49,739 nt of DNA from JAAYKT01 sp964408955 (GTDB taxonomy: Bacteria > Bacillota > Clostridia > Lutisporales > Lutisporaceae): assembly GCA_964408955.1 (NCBI GenBank), contig CAYPBK010000012.1, forward strand, positions 1 to 49,739, in the 5' to 3' direction. Positions 26,047 to 35,615 of the stretch are shown in pieces; the first letter of the stretch is position 1; every line of letters begins with the position of its first letter. Below the pieces are notes generated by a model. That model saw only the letters and a list, made by a program, of their open reading frames with translations, was not told where the DNA came from and searched no databases. Position numbers and translations under genes: made by a program.

Positions 26047-27585
26047 ATGACCAATTACAAAGAGATTCTTAGGCTCAATAGTTTAGGAATCAAAAATACG
26101 CAAATTGCAGCGAGTTGCGGTTGCTCTCGTACTACTGTTATTACTACTTTGCAAAAAGCTGTAGAACAAAAAGTTACCTGGCAAATAGCAACTGACTTAT
26201 CAAACAAAGAAATCTACAAACATCTGTTTCCAAAGGAAGGAGTAAAACCAGTTTACAAAATGCCTGACTATGAGTATGTTCATCATGAAATGGCCAAGAA
26301 CGGAGTTACATTAACTCTTTTATGGGTTGAATACTGTGAAAGATGTAGAGAATCCGGCGAAACACCCTATCAATCCACTCAATTCAACAAATACTATAGT
26401 GATTTTGTAAAAAAGACAAAGGCAACAATGCACATTAACAGAAAGCCGGGAGAAATAATGGAAGTGGATTGGGCTGGACAAACTGCATCAATTATTGATA
26501 CGGATACGGGAGAAAGAATACCTGCCTATGTATTTGTAGCAGCTTTACCTTATAGCGGTTATGCCTATGTGGAGGCTTTTCTTTCACAACAACAAGAAAA
26601 TTGGATAGCTGCCCATGTAAACGCATACAACTACTTTGGCGGAGTAACAAGAATATTGGTGCCGGATAACTTAAAAACCGGTGTTGAAAAAGCTTCAAAG
26701 TATAATCCGATCATCAATAAAACATATCAAGAGATGGCCGAGCATTATGGTACAGCTGTAATTCCTGCAAGAGTGAGAAGTCCAAAAGATAAATCCACCG
26801 TAGAAGGTGTTGTAGGAATAATCTCTATCTGGATACTTGCTGTCATAAGAAACCAGCAGTTTCTATCCTTAAAAGAATTAAATGATGCCATAATGGAAAA
26901 ACTTTATCTTTTTAACAATAAGCCTTTTCAGAAAAAGGAAGGCTGCAGAGCTACAGCCTTTTTAGAGGAGAAACCTTTTTTACTAAAGCTTCCAATCAAA
27001 TCTTTTGAGCTTGCTATCTGGAAAGTCTCAATTGTTCAATACAATTATCATATTTCCATAGATAATCAAAATTATTCAGTACCTTATGAATACATAAAGC
27101 AAAAGGTAGATGTTAGAATTACTAAAAATGCTATCGAAGTATTCTTTGAAGGTAACCGCATAAGTTCTCATCCTAAATTATACGGAAGAGCTGGGCAATA
27201 TAGCACAATAGAAGCTCATATGCCTCAAAATCATCAAAAATACATCAGTTGGAACGGTGATAGATTCAGAAGCTGGGCCTCAAAAATCGGAAGCAATACT
27301 GAAGTTATTGTAAATTTGTTCTTAACAAACCATAAAGTTGAACAGCAAGGGTATAAATCATGCATGGCCTTATTAAAATTAGCTGATAAATATTCAATCG
27401 AAAGACTTGAAGCAGCATGTTCTAAGGCTATATATTATACGCCTGTTCCAAGTTTAAAAAGTATTCAAGCAATACTAAAATCAGGGCAAGATAAAGAAGA
27501 TTTATATAAAGAAATACCAGAGGTCTCCCCTTCAGAGTATAGTTTTACACGCGGCGCAGATTATTATAAAAAGGGGGGAAGGTAG
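26047..27585 (+). CDS. istA: IS21-family transposase IstA
   Basis: A 512-aa DDE transposase. N-terminal helix-turn-helix region around IKNTQIAASCGCSRTTVITT (15-34). The catalytic triad candidates are Asp141 (EVDWAG), Asp207 (LVPDNLK) and Glu253 (STVEGVVG). A Mu-type C-terminal beta region follows. The ATG at 26047 has AAGGAGGG upstream. It ends directly against the istB start. No frameshift or stop is seen. Confidence 0.96.
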   Translation: MTNYKEILRLNSLGIKNTQIAASCGCSRTTVITTLQKAVEQKVTWQIATDLSNKEIYKHLFPKEGVKPVYKMPDYEYVHHEMAKNGVTLTLLWVEYCERCRESGETPYQSTQFNKYYSDFVKKTKATMHINRKPGEIMEVDWAGQTASIIDTDTGERIPAYVFVAALPYSGYAYVEAFLSQQQENWIAAHVNAYNYFGGVTRILVPDNLKTGVEKASKYNPIINKTYQEMAEHYGTAVIPARVRSPKDKSTVEGVVGIISIWILAVIRNQQFLSLKELNDAIMEKLYLFNNKPFQKKEGCRATAFLEEKPFLLKLPIKSFELAIWKVSIVQYNYHISIDNQNYSVPYEYIKQKVDVRITKNAIEVFFEGNRISSHPKLYGRAGQYSTIEAHMPQNHQKYISWNGDRFRSWASKIGSNTEVIVNLFLTNHKVEQQGYKSCMALLKLADKYSIERLEAACSKAIYYTPVPSLKSIQAILKSGQDKEDLYKEIPEVSPSEYSFTRGADYYKKGGR

Positions 27586-28332
27586 GTGTTCAACGAAAAC
27601 ACAATAAGCAAACTCCATGAAATGAAATTAAGTTCAATGGCACATAGCTATAGGGAGCAAATTAAAGATAATAATTTCAGTGGGATGTCCTTCGAAGAAC
27701 GCGTTGGTATACTTGTCGATATTGAGTGGAGCAATAGAAAAAGTAGAACTCTCATAAGGCTCATTAGGAAAGCAGAATATGCATTTAATGATGCTTGTAT
27801 AGAAAATATTGAGTATCATTCTGACAGAAATTTAGATAAAACACAAATTGTTAGGCTTTCAACTTGTAATTACATTCAAGAAAATCATAATATTATTATT
27901 TTAGGTGCTACCGGCTCAGGTAAAACTTATCTTTCCAATGCATTTGGGATGGCAGCAAACCGCAACTTTTATAGCGTTAAATATTTAAGACTGCCGGAAT
28001 TATTAGGGGATTTAGCGGTAGCAAGAGGCGAAGGAACTTATAGAAAATTAATTAAACAATACAAGCAAGTTAAACTTCTTATACTTGATGAATGGCTTTT
28101 GTTCCCTTTGAAAGAAAGTGAGTCGAGAGATCTCTTAGAAATTATAGAGGCCAGACATAAAAAAGCATCAACCATTTTTTGCTCCCAATTCGATATTGGC
28201 GGATGGTATAAAAAGATAGGGGATCCGACTCTTGCGGACGCAATTTGCGATCGTATTGTACATGATTCATATACGATTTTAATTAATGGCGAAGATTCCA
28301 TGAGGAAAAGAAAAGGTCTTGTTAATAAATAG
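27586..28332 (+). CDS. istB: IS21-family helper ATPase IstB
   Basis: A 248-aa AAA+ ATPase that assembles on target DNA and activates IstA. Walker A GATGSGKT at 107-114; Walker B LLILDE with Asp168. The start is GTG, immediately after the istA stop, with GGGGGAAGG upstream, so translation is probably coupled. Full length. Confidence 0.96.
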   Translation: MFNENTISKLHEMKLSSMAHSYREQIKDNNFSGMSFEERVGILVDIEWSNRKSRTLIRLIRKAEYAFNDACIENIEYHSDRNLDKTQIVRLSTCNYIQENHNIIILGATGSGKTYLSNAFGMAANRNFYSVKYLRLPELLGDLAVARGEGTYRKLIKQYKQVKLLILDEWLLFPLKESESRDLLEIIEARHKKASTIFCSQFDIGGWYKKIGDPTLADAICDRIVHDSYTILINGEDSMRKRKGLVNK

Positions 28333-28372
28333 GTAGCCTATCGGCTAATGAAGGCTCTGCCCTCAATCTCCC

Positions 28373-28466
28373 GAGGTTTAACGCATTTATTTCCCAGGAG
28401 AGTGATTATTATGTTTATATTAAAAAAAGAGCGATACCGGTCGGCATCACTCTCCCGTTAAACCTC
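28373..28466. repeat. Long two-step stem-loop in the IS tail
   Basis: Outer arms GAGGTTTAACG (28373-28383) and CGTTAAACCTC (28456-28466) pair over 11 bp. Inner arms GGAGAGTGAT (28397-28406) and ATCACTCTCC (28446-28455) pair over 10 bp, with a 12-nt bulge on the 5' side and an AT-rich loop. It is downstream of istB and inside the element. It might be a terminator blocking read-through, a passenger element or a transposition-related structure. Confidence 0.8.
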
Positions 28467-28767
28467 ATACACCGCTCAGGTTGCTCCTCAGCATTGCCCT
28501 ATCCTATGTATGAGTAAAGGCACTTTGAGTTTATCATAGGCTTTCAATCTGGTCAATGTTCAACTTTTGCGGTCAAGATGCCCATTTTCTGCGGATATAG
28601 TGTTCAACCCATACCGGTCAAGGTATTCTATTTAAACGATATATTCATTGTAGGATATCTTTATGAGATCATACAACTGTTTATCCTTATAACTCGTGTT
28701 TATGTTACAGGCATGTCTAAACAATAACTTTTCTTAGGCAGTATCTATAAAGAAGTCTAATTTACCA

Positions 28768-28796
28768 TTGAAAGCTAAGGTATGATATTATATAAT
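28768..28796 (+). promoter_or_regulatory. Sigma-A promoter for the aminotransferase gene
   Basis: TTGAAA (28768-28773), 17-bp spacer, TATAAT (28791-28796), 87 bp before the ATG at 28883. It is intact and lies 115 bp past the end of the IS element, so the insertion has not removed it. Confidence 0.75.
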
Positions 28797-28882
28797 AATA
28801 TTATGAAACAGTATTTTAATATATGAAACACAATTGGAAATTTGCTACATATAACTCAAGAAAATTACGAAGGAGGATATAT

Positions 28883-30043
28883 ATGAAACACAAATTTTTG
28901 TCAAAAAGATATTGGAATTCAACTTCCACTGCCATGGGAGAAAGCTCGGATTTGCTTAATATGTATGATGGAGTAATTGATTTTAGTTTAGGGGACCCTG
29001 ATTTAACAACAGATAGAAGGATTATCGAAGCTGCCTTTAATGATGCCGTTAATGGTCACACTCACTATACTGATTTTTACGGATATCCTGAATTAAGAGA
29101 AGCAATATGTGATTATTATAGTGTTGAATATAAATACAAGGTAAATATTAAAGAATGTATGGTAACTACAAGCGGTTGCCACGCTATGTGGTTAGTCCTT
29201 GAGTCCATATTGGATGATGGCGATGAAGTCATTATTCATGCTCCCTACTTTACTCCTTATCCACAGCAGATAGAGCTAGCAAGAGGTGTTCCGGTAGTTT
29301 TAGATACTTTTGAAAAAGATGACTTTCAAGTGGATGTAAATAGGATGGATAAATTAATTACAAATAGAACAAAAGCAATAATTATTAACACTCCAAATAA
29401 CCCTACTGGAACTTGTTTCAGTAGGAATACCCTTGAATCTATTGCTAATTTAGCTATCAAGCATGATTTAATAATAATAGCAGACGATATATACACATCC
29501 TTTAGTTATGCTGAACCCTTTACACCCATCACCACTTTAGCAAAAATGAAGGATAGGACTATAACCATTGGTAGTTTTTCAAAGGATTTTAGTATGACTG
29601 GGTGGCGCATAGGTTATGTGCTAGCACCTGAGTATTTGATTAAAACCATGAAAGATATAAATGAAAATAATGTTTTTACTGCTCCTTCTATTTCTCAAAG
29701 AGCAGCTCTGCATGCGCTAAAAATGCGCAAAGAAATCCAACCTCCGATTGTTGAAGAGTACAAAAAAAGAATTTTCTATGCTTATGAGAGAATAAAAGAC
29801 ATGAGAAATATTTCTGTGTTAGAGCCCAAGGGCAGCATATATTTATTTGTGAATATTAAAGAAACGGGATTATCATCGTGCCAGGTTGCAGATAGAATGT
29901 TAAAAGAGGCCAGGGTTCTTGCCCTGCCTGGGGATGCATTCGGCAGCTGTGGGGAGGGATATTTAAGATTTGCCATGACTGTAGGAATGGATAAGCTAAA
30001 TGAAGCATTTGATAGAATAAGCGAAATGTCCATATTCTCATAA
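28883..30043 (+). CDS. Class I/II PLP aminotransferase
   Basis: A 386-aa aspartate-aminotransferase-fold enzyme. NTPNNPTGT (169-177) and IADDIYTSF give the PLP ring contacts, and Lys234 in GSFSKDFSMTGWRIGY forms the Schiff base. The substrate is not determined. The ATG at 28883 is chosen because GAAGGAGG is just upstream; an in-frame ATG at 28823, which begins with a similar ATGAAACACAA, has no ribosome site. It is followed 32 bp later by a 2-hydroxyacid dehydrogenase, so the pair could interconvert an amino acid, its 2-oxo acid and the 2-hydroxy acid. Confidence 0.9.
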   Translation: MKHKFLSKRYWNSTSTAMGESSDLLNMYDGVIDFSLGDPDLTTDRRIIEAAFNDAVNGHTHYTDFYGYPELREAICDYYSVEYKYKVNIKECMVTTSGCHAMWLVLESILDDGDEVIIHAPYFTPYPQQIELARGVPVVLDTFEKDDFQVDVNRMDKLITNRTKAIIINTPNNPTGTCFSRNTLESIANLAIKHDLIIIADDIYTSFSYAEPFTPITTLAKMKDRTITIGSFSKDFSMTGWRIGYVLAPEYLIKTMKDINENNVFTAPSISQRAALHALKMRKEIQPPIVEEYKKRIFYAYERIKDMRNISVLEPKGSIYLFVNIKETGLSSCQVADRMLKEARVLALPGDAFGSCGEGYLRFAMTVGMDKLNEAFDRISEMSIFS

Positions 30044-30075
30044 AGTTTATATTATAAAGGAGTGTAATTAATAAA

Positions 30076-31077
30076 ATGAAAAAAGTAGCTTTATTAGGTG
30101 TGCCGGGTATGAATGATGTACTAATAGAAAAAATAGAGCAATATGTAAGGAAAGAATATGATGAATTGGAATATATTTTTCTAGGCGAAAATACTTTGCC
30201 TGAAAAAGAGCTTATTGATAAATGCCAAGATATTGATGTTTTAATATCTTGGGATCAGGAAATGACGGATATGTCTTATTCAAAAATGAAACTAAAGGCA
30301 TATTGCGCTGCAAGTACAGGCTACAATGCCGCAAATATCTCTTTAGCAACAAAACACGGTGTTATTGTGACTAACGTTATTAACTATTGCATAGATGAAG
30401 TTGCCACTCATACTGTTACCCTTATACTGGCGTGTGCACGAAAATTATTTGCTATGCTGCCCCATGTAAAATCGGGTGGCTGGGGTACAACGATCCTCGA
30501 GCCTATTAAAAGGTTCTCGGGGAGCACAGTGGGGCTTTATGGTTTTGGTCACATACCAAAATGTGTTGCAAAAAAACTTTCAGGATTTGATGTTAATGTG
30601 ATTGCTGTTGACCCGTTTGTTTCCTTGGCGGAAGCAAAGCAGTATAATGTTAAATTAGTAGATTTTAACACTCTATTAAATAGCTCTGATTTTCTATCTA
30701 TACATTCTCCCTTATTAGAATCTACTAAAGGGGTTTTTAATGAAGAGGCCTTTTCCAAAATGAAACCGACCTCATATATAATAAATACGGCAAGAGGCGG
30801 GTTAATAAATCAATATGATTTATTCAAAGCATTGAACGAAGGTATAATATCAGGCGCAGCTCTTGACGTCCTTCAAAATGAACCACCAAAGGAAGATGAC
30901 AAAAGAATTATAGAACTCCCCAATACAGTAGTTACTGCCCATTGTGCTTTTTACTCAGAAGAATCCTCGCAACAAATGATAAAGATGACTGCCGAAGAGG
31001 TAGGGCGTATATTAAGGAGTGAAAAGCCACTTAATATTGTTAACCCAGAAGTCATGAATTCACCAAATTTGAGATAG
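30076..31077 (+). CDS. D-isomer-specific 2-hydroxyacid dehydrogenase
   Basis: A 333-aa NAD(P)-dependent dehydrogenase of the D-2-hydroxyacid family (D-3-phosphoglycerate/hydroxypyruvate/lactate dehydrogenase relatives). The Rossmann motif is VGLYGFGHIPKCVA followed by the acidic AVDPF, which favours NAD. NTARGGLIN carries the substrate Arg, and AHCAFYSEES contains the catalytic His region, with His-Cys in place of the usual HxA/G. Start ATG at 30076 with AAGGAG 13 nt upstream. It ends before a strong bidirectional terminator. Confidence 0.9.
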   Translation: MKKVALLGVPGMNDVLIEKIEQYVRKEYDELEYIFLGENTLPEKELIDKCQDIDVLISWDQEMTDMSYSKMKLKAYCAASTGYNAANISLATKHGVIVTNVINYCIDEVATHTVTLILACARKLFAMLPHVKSGGWGTTILEPIKRFSGSTVGLYGFGHIPKCVAKKLSGFDVNVIAVDPFVSLAEAKQYNVKLVDFNTLLNSSDFLSIHSPLLESTKGVFNEEAFSKMKPTSYIINTARGGLINQYDLFKALNEGIISGAALDVLQNEPPKEDDKRIIELPNTVVTAHCAFYSEESSQQMIKMTAEEVGRILRSEKPLNIVNPEVMNSPNLR

Positions 31078-31098
31078 CTTAATATATCTTCAATAGAA

Positions 31099-31119
31099 AA
31101 AAGCGGCTTCGCCGCTTTT
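31099..31119. terminator. Bidirectional rho-independent terminator
   Basis: AAAAGCGGC-TTC-GCCGCTTTT: a 9-bp perfect stem with a triloop. Flanking A and T runs make it usable on both strands, between the plus-strand dehydrogenase and the convergent minus-strand kinase gene. Confidence 0.9.
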
Positions 31120-31270
31120 AATAATTATAGTTTTATTATTAAACATGTAGATGCCAATAGTTTTTTATCATGATAGATTGCGAAAATATTGCTATAGTTC
31201 AGACAATTTCAGCATAGATTATTATTTTTTATAATCGCTGAGTTCCAATGCTAAAAATTTTTTTAAATTA

Positions 31271-32347
31271 TTACCTTTTAACTCTTGTATTTCCTTCATA
31301 TATCATCCAAATTTGATCCTCGTTATAAGGCAATGCATAGTCAGTCAGTAAAGTTGTAACCAAGGCACCGCTTGCCCAGCCAAACTTTATCCATTTCTCC
31401 GGCACCCAACCCTTTAATATTCCATATAACATTCCACCAACAAAGCCGTCCCCACCACCAATACGATCTAAAACTATAATCTCGCGAGGTTCCTCAACAT
31501 ACCACTCATCATCATGCCACATTATTGCACCCCATAAATGACAGTTTGCATTTTTTACTTGCCTTAATGTAGTAGAAAAAACAGAGATATTTGAAAATGC
31601 ATTTTCAGTGCGATATATCATCTCTTTAAAATTGCCTATTTTTGATTCAATATCCTTACCGCCAGATTCAGGACCTTCTATCCCCAGACAAAGTTGATAA
31701 TCCTCCTCGTTTCCAATCAAAATATCAGCAATACTTGTAATTTCAATAAACGTTTTTCTAAGTTCATTATCCCTTCCATGCCAAAAGGAAGATCGGTAAT
31801 TTAAATCAAAAGATATCTTAGTTCCATATTTCTTTGCATATCTGGCAAGCTCTAGACAAAATGAACTTGTTTCGGAAGAAAGCGCAGCTATTAATCCCGA
31901 TAGATGCAACATTTGCACCCCTTCCTCTGCAAAGATCCGTTTTAAATCAAAATCCTTTATATTAAGAGTTCTGCCCACCTCACCTGCACGATCATTTTGA
32001 ACCAAAGGTCCCCTAACACCATAACCTCTATCAGCTATATTGAATTGATGACGATATCCCCAAGGTCCTTCTTGTGGTACTTCCATGCCTTCATAAACCA
32101 TATGACGCTTCGCCAAATCATTTTTTATTAATTCTGCAATAGGGCTATCCTTTACAAACCTGGTTAACACTTTGACAGGAAGACCCAAACCTGCTGAAAT
32201 ACTTGCTACGTTTGTTTCGGCGCTTGTAACGTGCATTGTAAATGTATCACTACTATTAATTGGTTGTCCGTTTGCAGGCGTTATGCGCACTCCCATGCTA
32301 GTGGGAACAACTAAAGAATATTTAAAATTTCTATTTAACTCTATCAT
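31271..32347 (-). CDS. PfkB-family sugar kinase (KDG kinase-like)
   Basis: A 358-aa ribokinase/PfkB-family kinase. The C-terminal signature DRIGGGDGFVGGMLYG contains the anion hole and catalytic Asp. The N-terminal signature is less typical, and it is only distantly like the other PfkB kinase at 42007-43029. 2-Keto-3-deoxygluconate is a likely substrate because of the aldolase in the same cluster, but this is inferred. The ATG at 32347 has GGAGG upstream; a further in-frame TTG at 32362 lies before the ribosome site. Last gene of the long minus-strand cluster. Confidence 0.85.
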   Translation of the reverse strand: MIELNRNFKYSLVVPTSMGVRITPANGQPINSSDTFTMHVTSAETNVASISAGLGLPVKVLTRFVKDSPIAELIKNDLAKRHMVYEGMEVPQEGPWGYRHQFNIADRGYGVRGPLVQNDRAGEVGRTLNIKDFDLKRIFAEEGVQMLHLSGLIAALSSETSSFCLELARYAKKYGTKISFDLNYRSSFWHGRDNELRKTFIEITSIADILIGNEEDYQLCLGIEGPESGGKDIESKIGNFKEMIYRTENAFSNISVFSTTLRQVKNANCHLWGAIMWHDDEWYVEEPREIIVLDRIGGGDGFVGGMLYGILKGWVPEKWIKFGWASGALVTTLLTDYALPYNEDQIWMIYEGNTRVKR

Positions 32348-32385
32348 AAATCCTCCTATCAAAACAATTCTCTTATATGTTAGAT

Positions 32386-33813
32386 TTATTTTACAGCTTC
32401 CCTCTTCCAGTTAGTATGATAAAACTTCCCCCGCTCTTTATCTATCCTCTCGTAGGTATGAGCACCAAAATAATCCCGTTGTGCTTGCAGCAGATTCGCC
32501 GGGAGTCTTTTGCATCTATATCCATCGTAATAAGAAAGTGCCGAAGAAAGAGCCGGCACGGAAATTCCATACAGAGCTGCAGCGGAAACAACTCTCCTCC
32601 AGCCCTCCTGTGCTGCCTCAATTTCTTTTCTAAAAAATGAATCCAGGAGAATATTGTCGAGCCTTGCACTTTTATCAAAGGCATCCTTTATTCTTTCTAA
32701 AAAAACAGACCTGATGATACAACCATTCCTCCACAATAATGCAATATCGCCATATTTCAAACTCCATCCATATACCTTTTCCGTTGATTTCATTAGCGCA
32801 AAACCCTGAGCATAAGAAACTATTTTCGAAGCATATAATGCATGTTTTATATCATTTATAAAAAGTTCTCTATTTCCTTCAAAGACATGGCTGGGTCCGG
32901 TTAAAACTTTAGAAGCATTTATTCTTTCTTCTTTTGCTGCCGAAAGAAAGCGTGCATAAACTGCTTCTGTAATCAGCGTTAATGGAACCCCTTCATCTAG
33001 CGAGGCAATTGACATCCATTTCCCAGTCCCCTTCTGACCTGCCGTATCAAGGATCTTATCAATTAGAGGCTTGTTGTCATCATCCTTAAAAGCTAAAATG
33101 TCCCCGGTAATCTCCATTAAATAGCTATTTAACTTGCCTGTATTCCAATCCCTGAAAACTTGTTGCATTTCATCTGCATCCATGGCTAGATAGTCTCTCA
33201 ATAGCATATATGCCTCACATATTAATTGCATATCACCGTATTCAATTCCATTGTGAACCATTTTTACAAAGTGTCCGGCTCCATTATCACCAATCCAATC
33301 ACAACAAGGTATCCCGTCTTCCACTTTTGCAGCAATTGATTGAAAAATAGGTTTTATTTGATTCCATGAAGCATATGACCCCCCGGGCATTATGCTAGGA
33401 CCTTTAAGTGCCCCTTCCTCGCCGCCGGATATTCCTGTTCCGATATAATAAAAACCACTCTTTTCAACATATTCAGTGCGCCGAATTGTGTCCAAGTAAT
33501 GAGAATTACCACCGTCTATTATAATATCTCCTCTTTCAAGATAAGGGAGAATGCCATCGATTAGATCATCTACAGGCTTTCCTGCCTTTACCATTAGCAT
33601 TACTTTTCGAGGAGTTTTTAGACTGCCTATTAGATCCTGTATTCTAAAGGTTCCGATTATATTTTTGTTTTTTGCTTTACCTTCAATAAAATTTATTGTA
33701 TTTTCTTTTGTCCTATTATAAACAGATACAGTAAAACCTTTACTTTCCATATTTAAAACAAGGTTCTCCCCCATTACAGCCAAACCAATGATACCTATAT
33801 CACCCATAGCCAT
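32386..33813 (-). CDS. gnd: 6-phosphogluconate dehydrogenase, decarboxylating
   Basis: A 475-aa enzyme oxidising 6-phosphogluconate to ribulose 5-phosphate, CO2 and NAD(P)H. N-terminal GIIGLAVMGENL and YNRTKENT, the latter with the Asn-Arg pair usual for NADP. IGTGISGGEEGALKGPSIMPGG is the conserved substrate block (residues about 125-146). HTYERIDKERGKFYHTNW near the end is the family tail. The ATG at 33813 has GGAGG 9 nt upstream; the in-frame ATG at 33846 has none. It is unusual as a member of an amino acid-type ABC transporter operon and may act on a related sugar acid phosphate. Confidence 0.94.
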   Translation of the reverse strand: MAMGDIGIIGLAVMGENLVLNMESKGFTVSVYNRTKENTINFIEGKAKNKNIIGTFRIQDLIGSLKTPRKVMLMVKAGKPVDDLIDGILPYLERGDIIIDGGNSHYLDTIRRTEYVEKSGFYYIGTGISGGEEGALKGPSIMPGGSYASWNQIKPIFQSIAAKVEDGIPCCDWIGDNGAGHFVKMVHNGIEYGDMQLICEAYMLLRDYLAMDADEMQQVFRDWNTGKLNSYLMEITGDILAFKDDDNKPLIDKILDTAGQKGTGKWMSIASLDEGVPLTLITEAVYARFLSAAKEERINASKVLTGPSHVFEGNRELFINDIKHALYASKIVSYAQGFALMKSTEKVYGWSLKYGDIALLWRNGCIIRSVFLERIKDAFDKSARLDNILLDSFFRKEIEAAQEGWRRVVSAAALYGISVPALSSALSYYDGYRCKRLPANLLQAQRDYFGAHTYERIDKERGKFYHTNWKREAVK

Positions 33814-33860
33814 AATATCAGTCCTCCATCTGTATTTATTCCACATATTAAACTTTAATA

Positions 33861-34805
33861 CTAATATCCTTTTTCAAAATTAACTAGATTTATATAATTT
33901 CCTTTTCCTTTATAGGCATTTATATTATTTTCAATTATGGGCAATGATCTTTTAATATACTTACTTGATTCGCCGCACATATGTGGTGTTATTACAACAT
34001 TGTCCATTTTCCAGAGCGGACTATCGGCGGGAAGTGGTTCAACAAAAAATACATCCGAAGCAAAGGCTCTTATCCTTTTCTTTTTTAAAGCTTCTATAAT
34101 ATCCTCTTCATTTATTGTGCTTCCCCTGCCCATATTTATAAAGCAAGCATCCTTTTTCATCAAATCAAAATATTTTTTATCAATTAATTTATATGTCTCT
34201 TTTACACTAGGCAACAAATTGATTATATAATCACTTTCTTCAAAAACTTTAGCCATATCATGGGGCAAGTATATTTCATCAACATATTTAGAATCAATAA
34301 GATTCCCTTTTACACCGATTACTTTCATGCCCATAAAATTAGCTCTTTTTGCTATTTCCAAACCTATGCTTCCTAAACCAAGTATACCTACAGTTGCATT
34401 ATTTATCTCTTCTTGCGGGATACTTCTGTCCCAAATTCCTTTAAATCCATTCTGAAACATAATGTGAATGCTCCTAGCTAAAATCACCATCATACATATG
34501 GCGTACTCTGCCATATGTATCTTGTGAATGCCTCTACCATTTGACAAAACTATACCCTTTTTATTTATATCTGCCAATGGAAAAGTCTCAATTCCCGCAC
34601 TTAGACCTTGCACAAATCTTAGCTGTTTGGCTTTCTTCAACATATTTTTATCCAGCTTAAAGGTTATCAATATATCAGTATCCGCTATTTGTTCTTCCAT
34701 TTCTGCTTCTTCAGTACAAACTACAAAATTAAAATCTTTAAATTTGTTTTTTAAAAAATTTATATCTTCTTTTTCAAACTTATGGTATATCAATACTTTT
34801 TTCAA
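33861..34805 (-). CDS. D-isomer-specific 2-hydroxyacid dehydrogenase
   Basis: A 314-aa NAD(P)-binding dehydrogenase, distinct from the 30076-31077 enzyme. Rossmann motif VGILGLGSIGLEIA. NMGRGSTINE has the usual Arg, and the His is in TPHMCGESS. The position usually holding an acidic residue after the Rossmann fold is VKGN, which may favour NADP. The start is TTG at 34805 with AAAGGGG 8 nt upstream; there is no better ATG. The substrate is unknown, possibly a 2-keto or 2-hydroxy sugar acid in this operon. Confidence 0.88.
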   Translation of the reverse strand: MKKVLIYHKFEKEDINFLKNKFKDFNFVVCTEEAEMEEQIADTDILITFKLDKNMLKKAKQLRFVQGLSAGIETFPLADINKKGIVLSNGRGIHKIHMAEYAICMMVILARSIHIMFQNGFKGIWDRSIPQEEINNATVGILGLGSIGLEIAKRANFMGMKVIGVKGNLIDSKYVDEIYLPHDMAKVFEESDYIINLLPSVKETYKLIDKKYFDLMKKDACFINMGRGSTINEEDIIEALKKKRIRAFASDVFFVEPLPADSPLWKMDNVVITPHMCGESSKYIKRSLPIIENNINAYKGKGNYINLVNFEKGY

Positions 34806-34852
34806 TAAAATAACCCCTTTCCATAAACAAACCACTTGACTTAGTTAACCTT

Positions 34853-35593
34853 TTATAGCAGCATTTTTTTCATAAAGTCTTTTGCACGCTCAGATTCTGG
34901 GTTATTAAAGAATTTTTTTGTTGGGCTATCTTCCATTATCATCCCTTCATCCATGAATATGATTCTATCCGAAATTTCTCTAGCAAAGCCCATTTCATGA
35001 GTAACAAGAACCATTGTTATCCCTGTCTTTGCAAGATCCTTAATAACATCCAAAACCTCAGAGACCATTTCCGGATCAAGGGCTGAAGTAGGTTCATCAA
35101 AGAGTAAAACCTCCGGATCCATTGCCAAAGCTCTTGCAATAGCTACACGCTGCTGTTGCCCTCCGGATAACATAGCCGGATAGGTATTTGCTTTATCTGA
35201 AAGACCAACTCGTTCTAAAAGCTTAAAGCACTTCTCTTGAAGTTTCTTCTTTTCTTCCTTTTTAACAACCATGGGAGCATACATTAAATTTTTAATTACA
35301 GTAAAATTCTGAAAAAGGTTAAAATGCTGGAACACCATTGAAACACGTTGACGAACATTACGTGCGGAGTTTGCGTCTTTAGTAATATCAATATTATCAA
35401 TAATTATCTGACCGGCATTGGGTACCTCTAAAAGATTGATACAACGCAAAAGAGTAGATTTGCCGGAACCGGAAGGACCAATAATCGCAATTATTTCACC
35501 TTTTTTAACTTCTAGGTCAACTTTTTTAAGTACTCTGAGATCCCCGAAGCTTTTATCCAAACCCTTAATTTTTATCATTACATCATCTTTCAT
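34853..35593 (-). CDS. Polar amino acid ABC transporter ATP-binding protein
   Basis: A 246-aa ATPase of the GlnQ/HisP class. Walker A GPSGSGKST, Q-loop VFQHFNLF, signature LSGGQQQRVAIARAL, Walker B LLFDEPTSALD, and switch His in VTHEMGFA. The ATG at 35593 has GGGAGA upstream. It is separated from its permease (38119) and binding protein (39735) by an SDR and two NodB-fold genes within the same strand group, so transporter and enzymes are interleaved. Confidence 0.94.
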   Translation of the reverse strand: MKDDVMIKIKGLDKSFGDLRVLKKVDLEVKKGEIIAIIGPSGSGKSTLLRCINLLEVPNAGQIIIDNIDITKDANSARNVRQRVSMVFQHFNLFQNFTVIKNLMYAPMVVKKEEKKKLQEKCFKLLERVGLSDKANTYPAMLSGGQQQRVAIARALAMDPEVLLFDEPTSALDPEMVSEVLDVIKDLAKTGITMVLVTHEMGFAREISDRIIFMDEGMIMEDSPTKKFFNNPESERAKDFMKKMLL

Positions 35594-35615
35594 AATTTCT
35601 CCCACTTTCAATATA

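Larger units (their letters stand above)
25894..28647 (+). mobile_element. IS21-family insertion sequence, 2754 bp
   Basis: The element carries istA and istB in tandem. Left end TGAATATTCCG and right end (reverse complement) TGAATATATCG match at 9 of 11 positions, with the TG...CA ends of IS21. Flanking TTGTAG at 25888-25893 and 28648-28653 is a 6-bp target duplication. Subterminal TTGACCG repeats (25921-25927, 25943-25949; on the right as CGGTCAA at 28570-28576 and 28615-28621, plus TGGTCAA at 28550-28556) are the multiple transposase sites typical of IS21. Both genes are intact, so the element may be active. It sits between the GntR gene and the aminotransferase promoter. Confidence 0.93.

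Noticed and set aside
25886..28653. An 8-bp target duplication CATTGTAG around the IS21 element
   Set aside because: The CA before the right-hand TTGTAG belongs to the inverted end (ATATTCA); using only TTGTAG lets both ends begin with TGAATAT, so a 6-bp duplication fits better.
28823..28882. A 20-residue extension of the aminotransferase starting at ATG 28823
   Set aside because: The ATG at 28883 has GAAGGAGG directly upstream and gives the normal family start; the earlier ATG has none.
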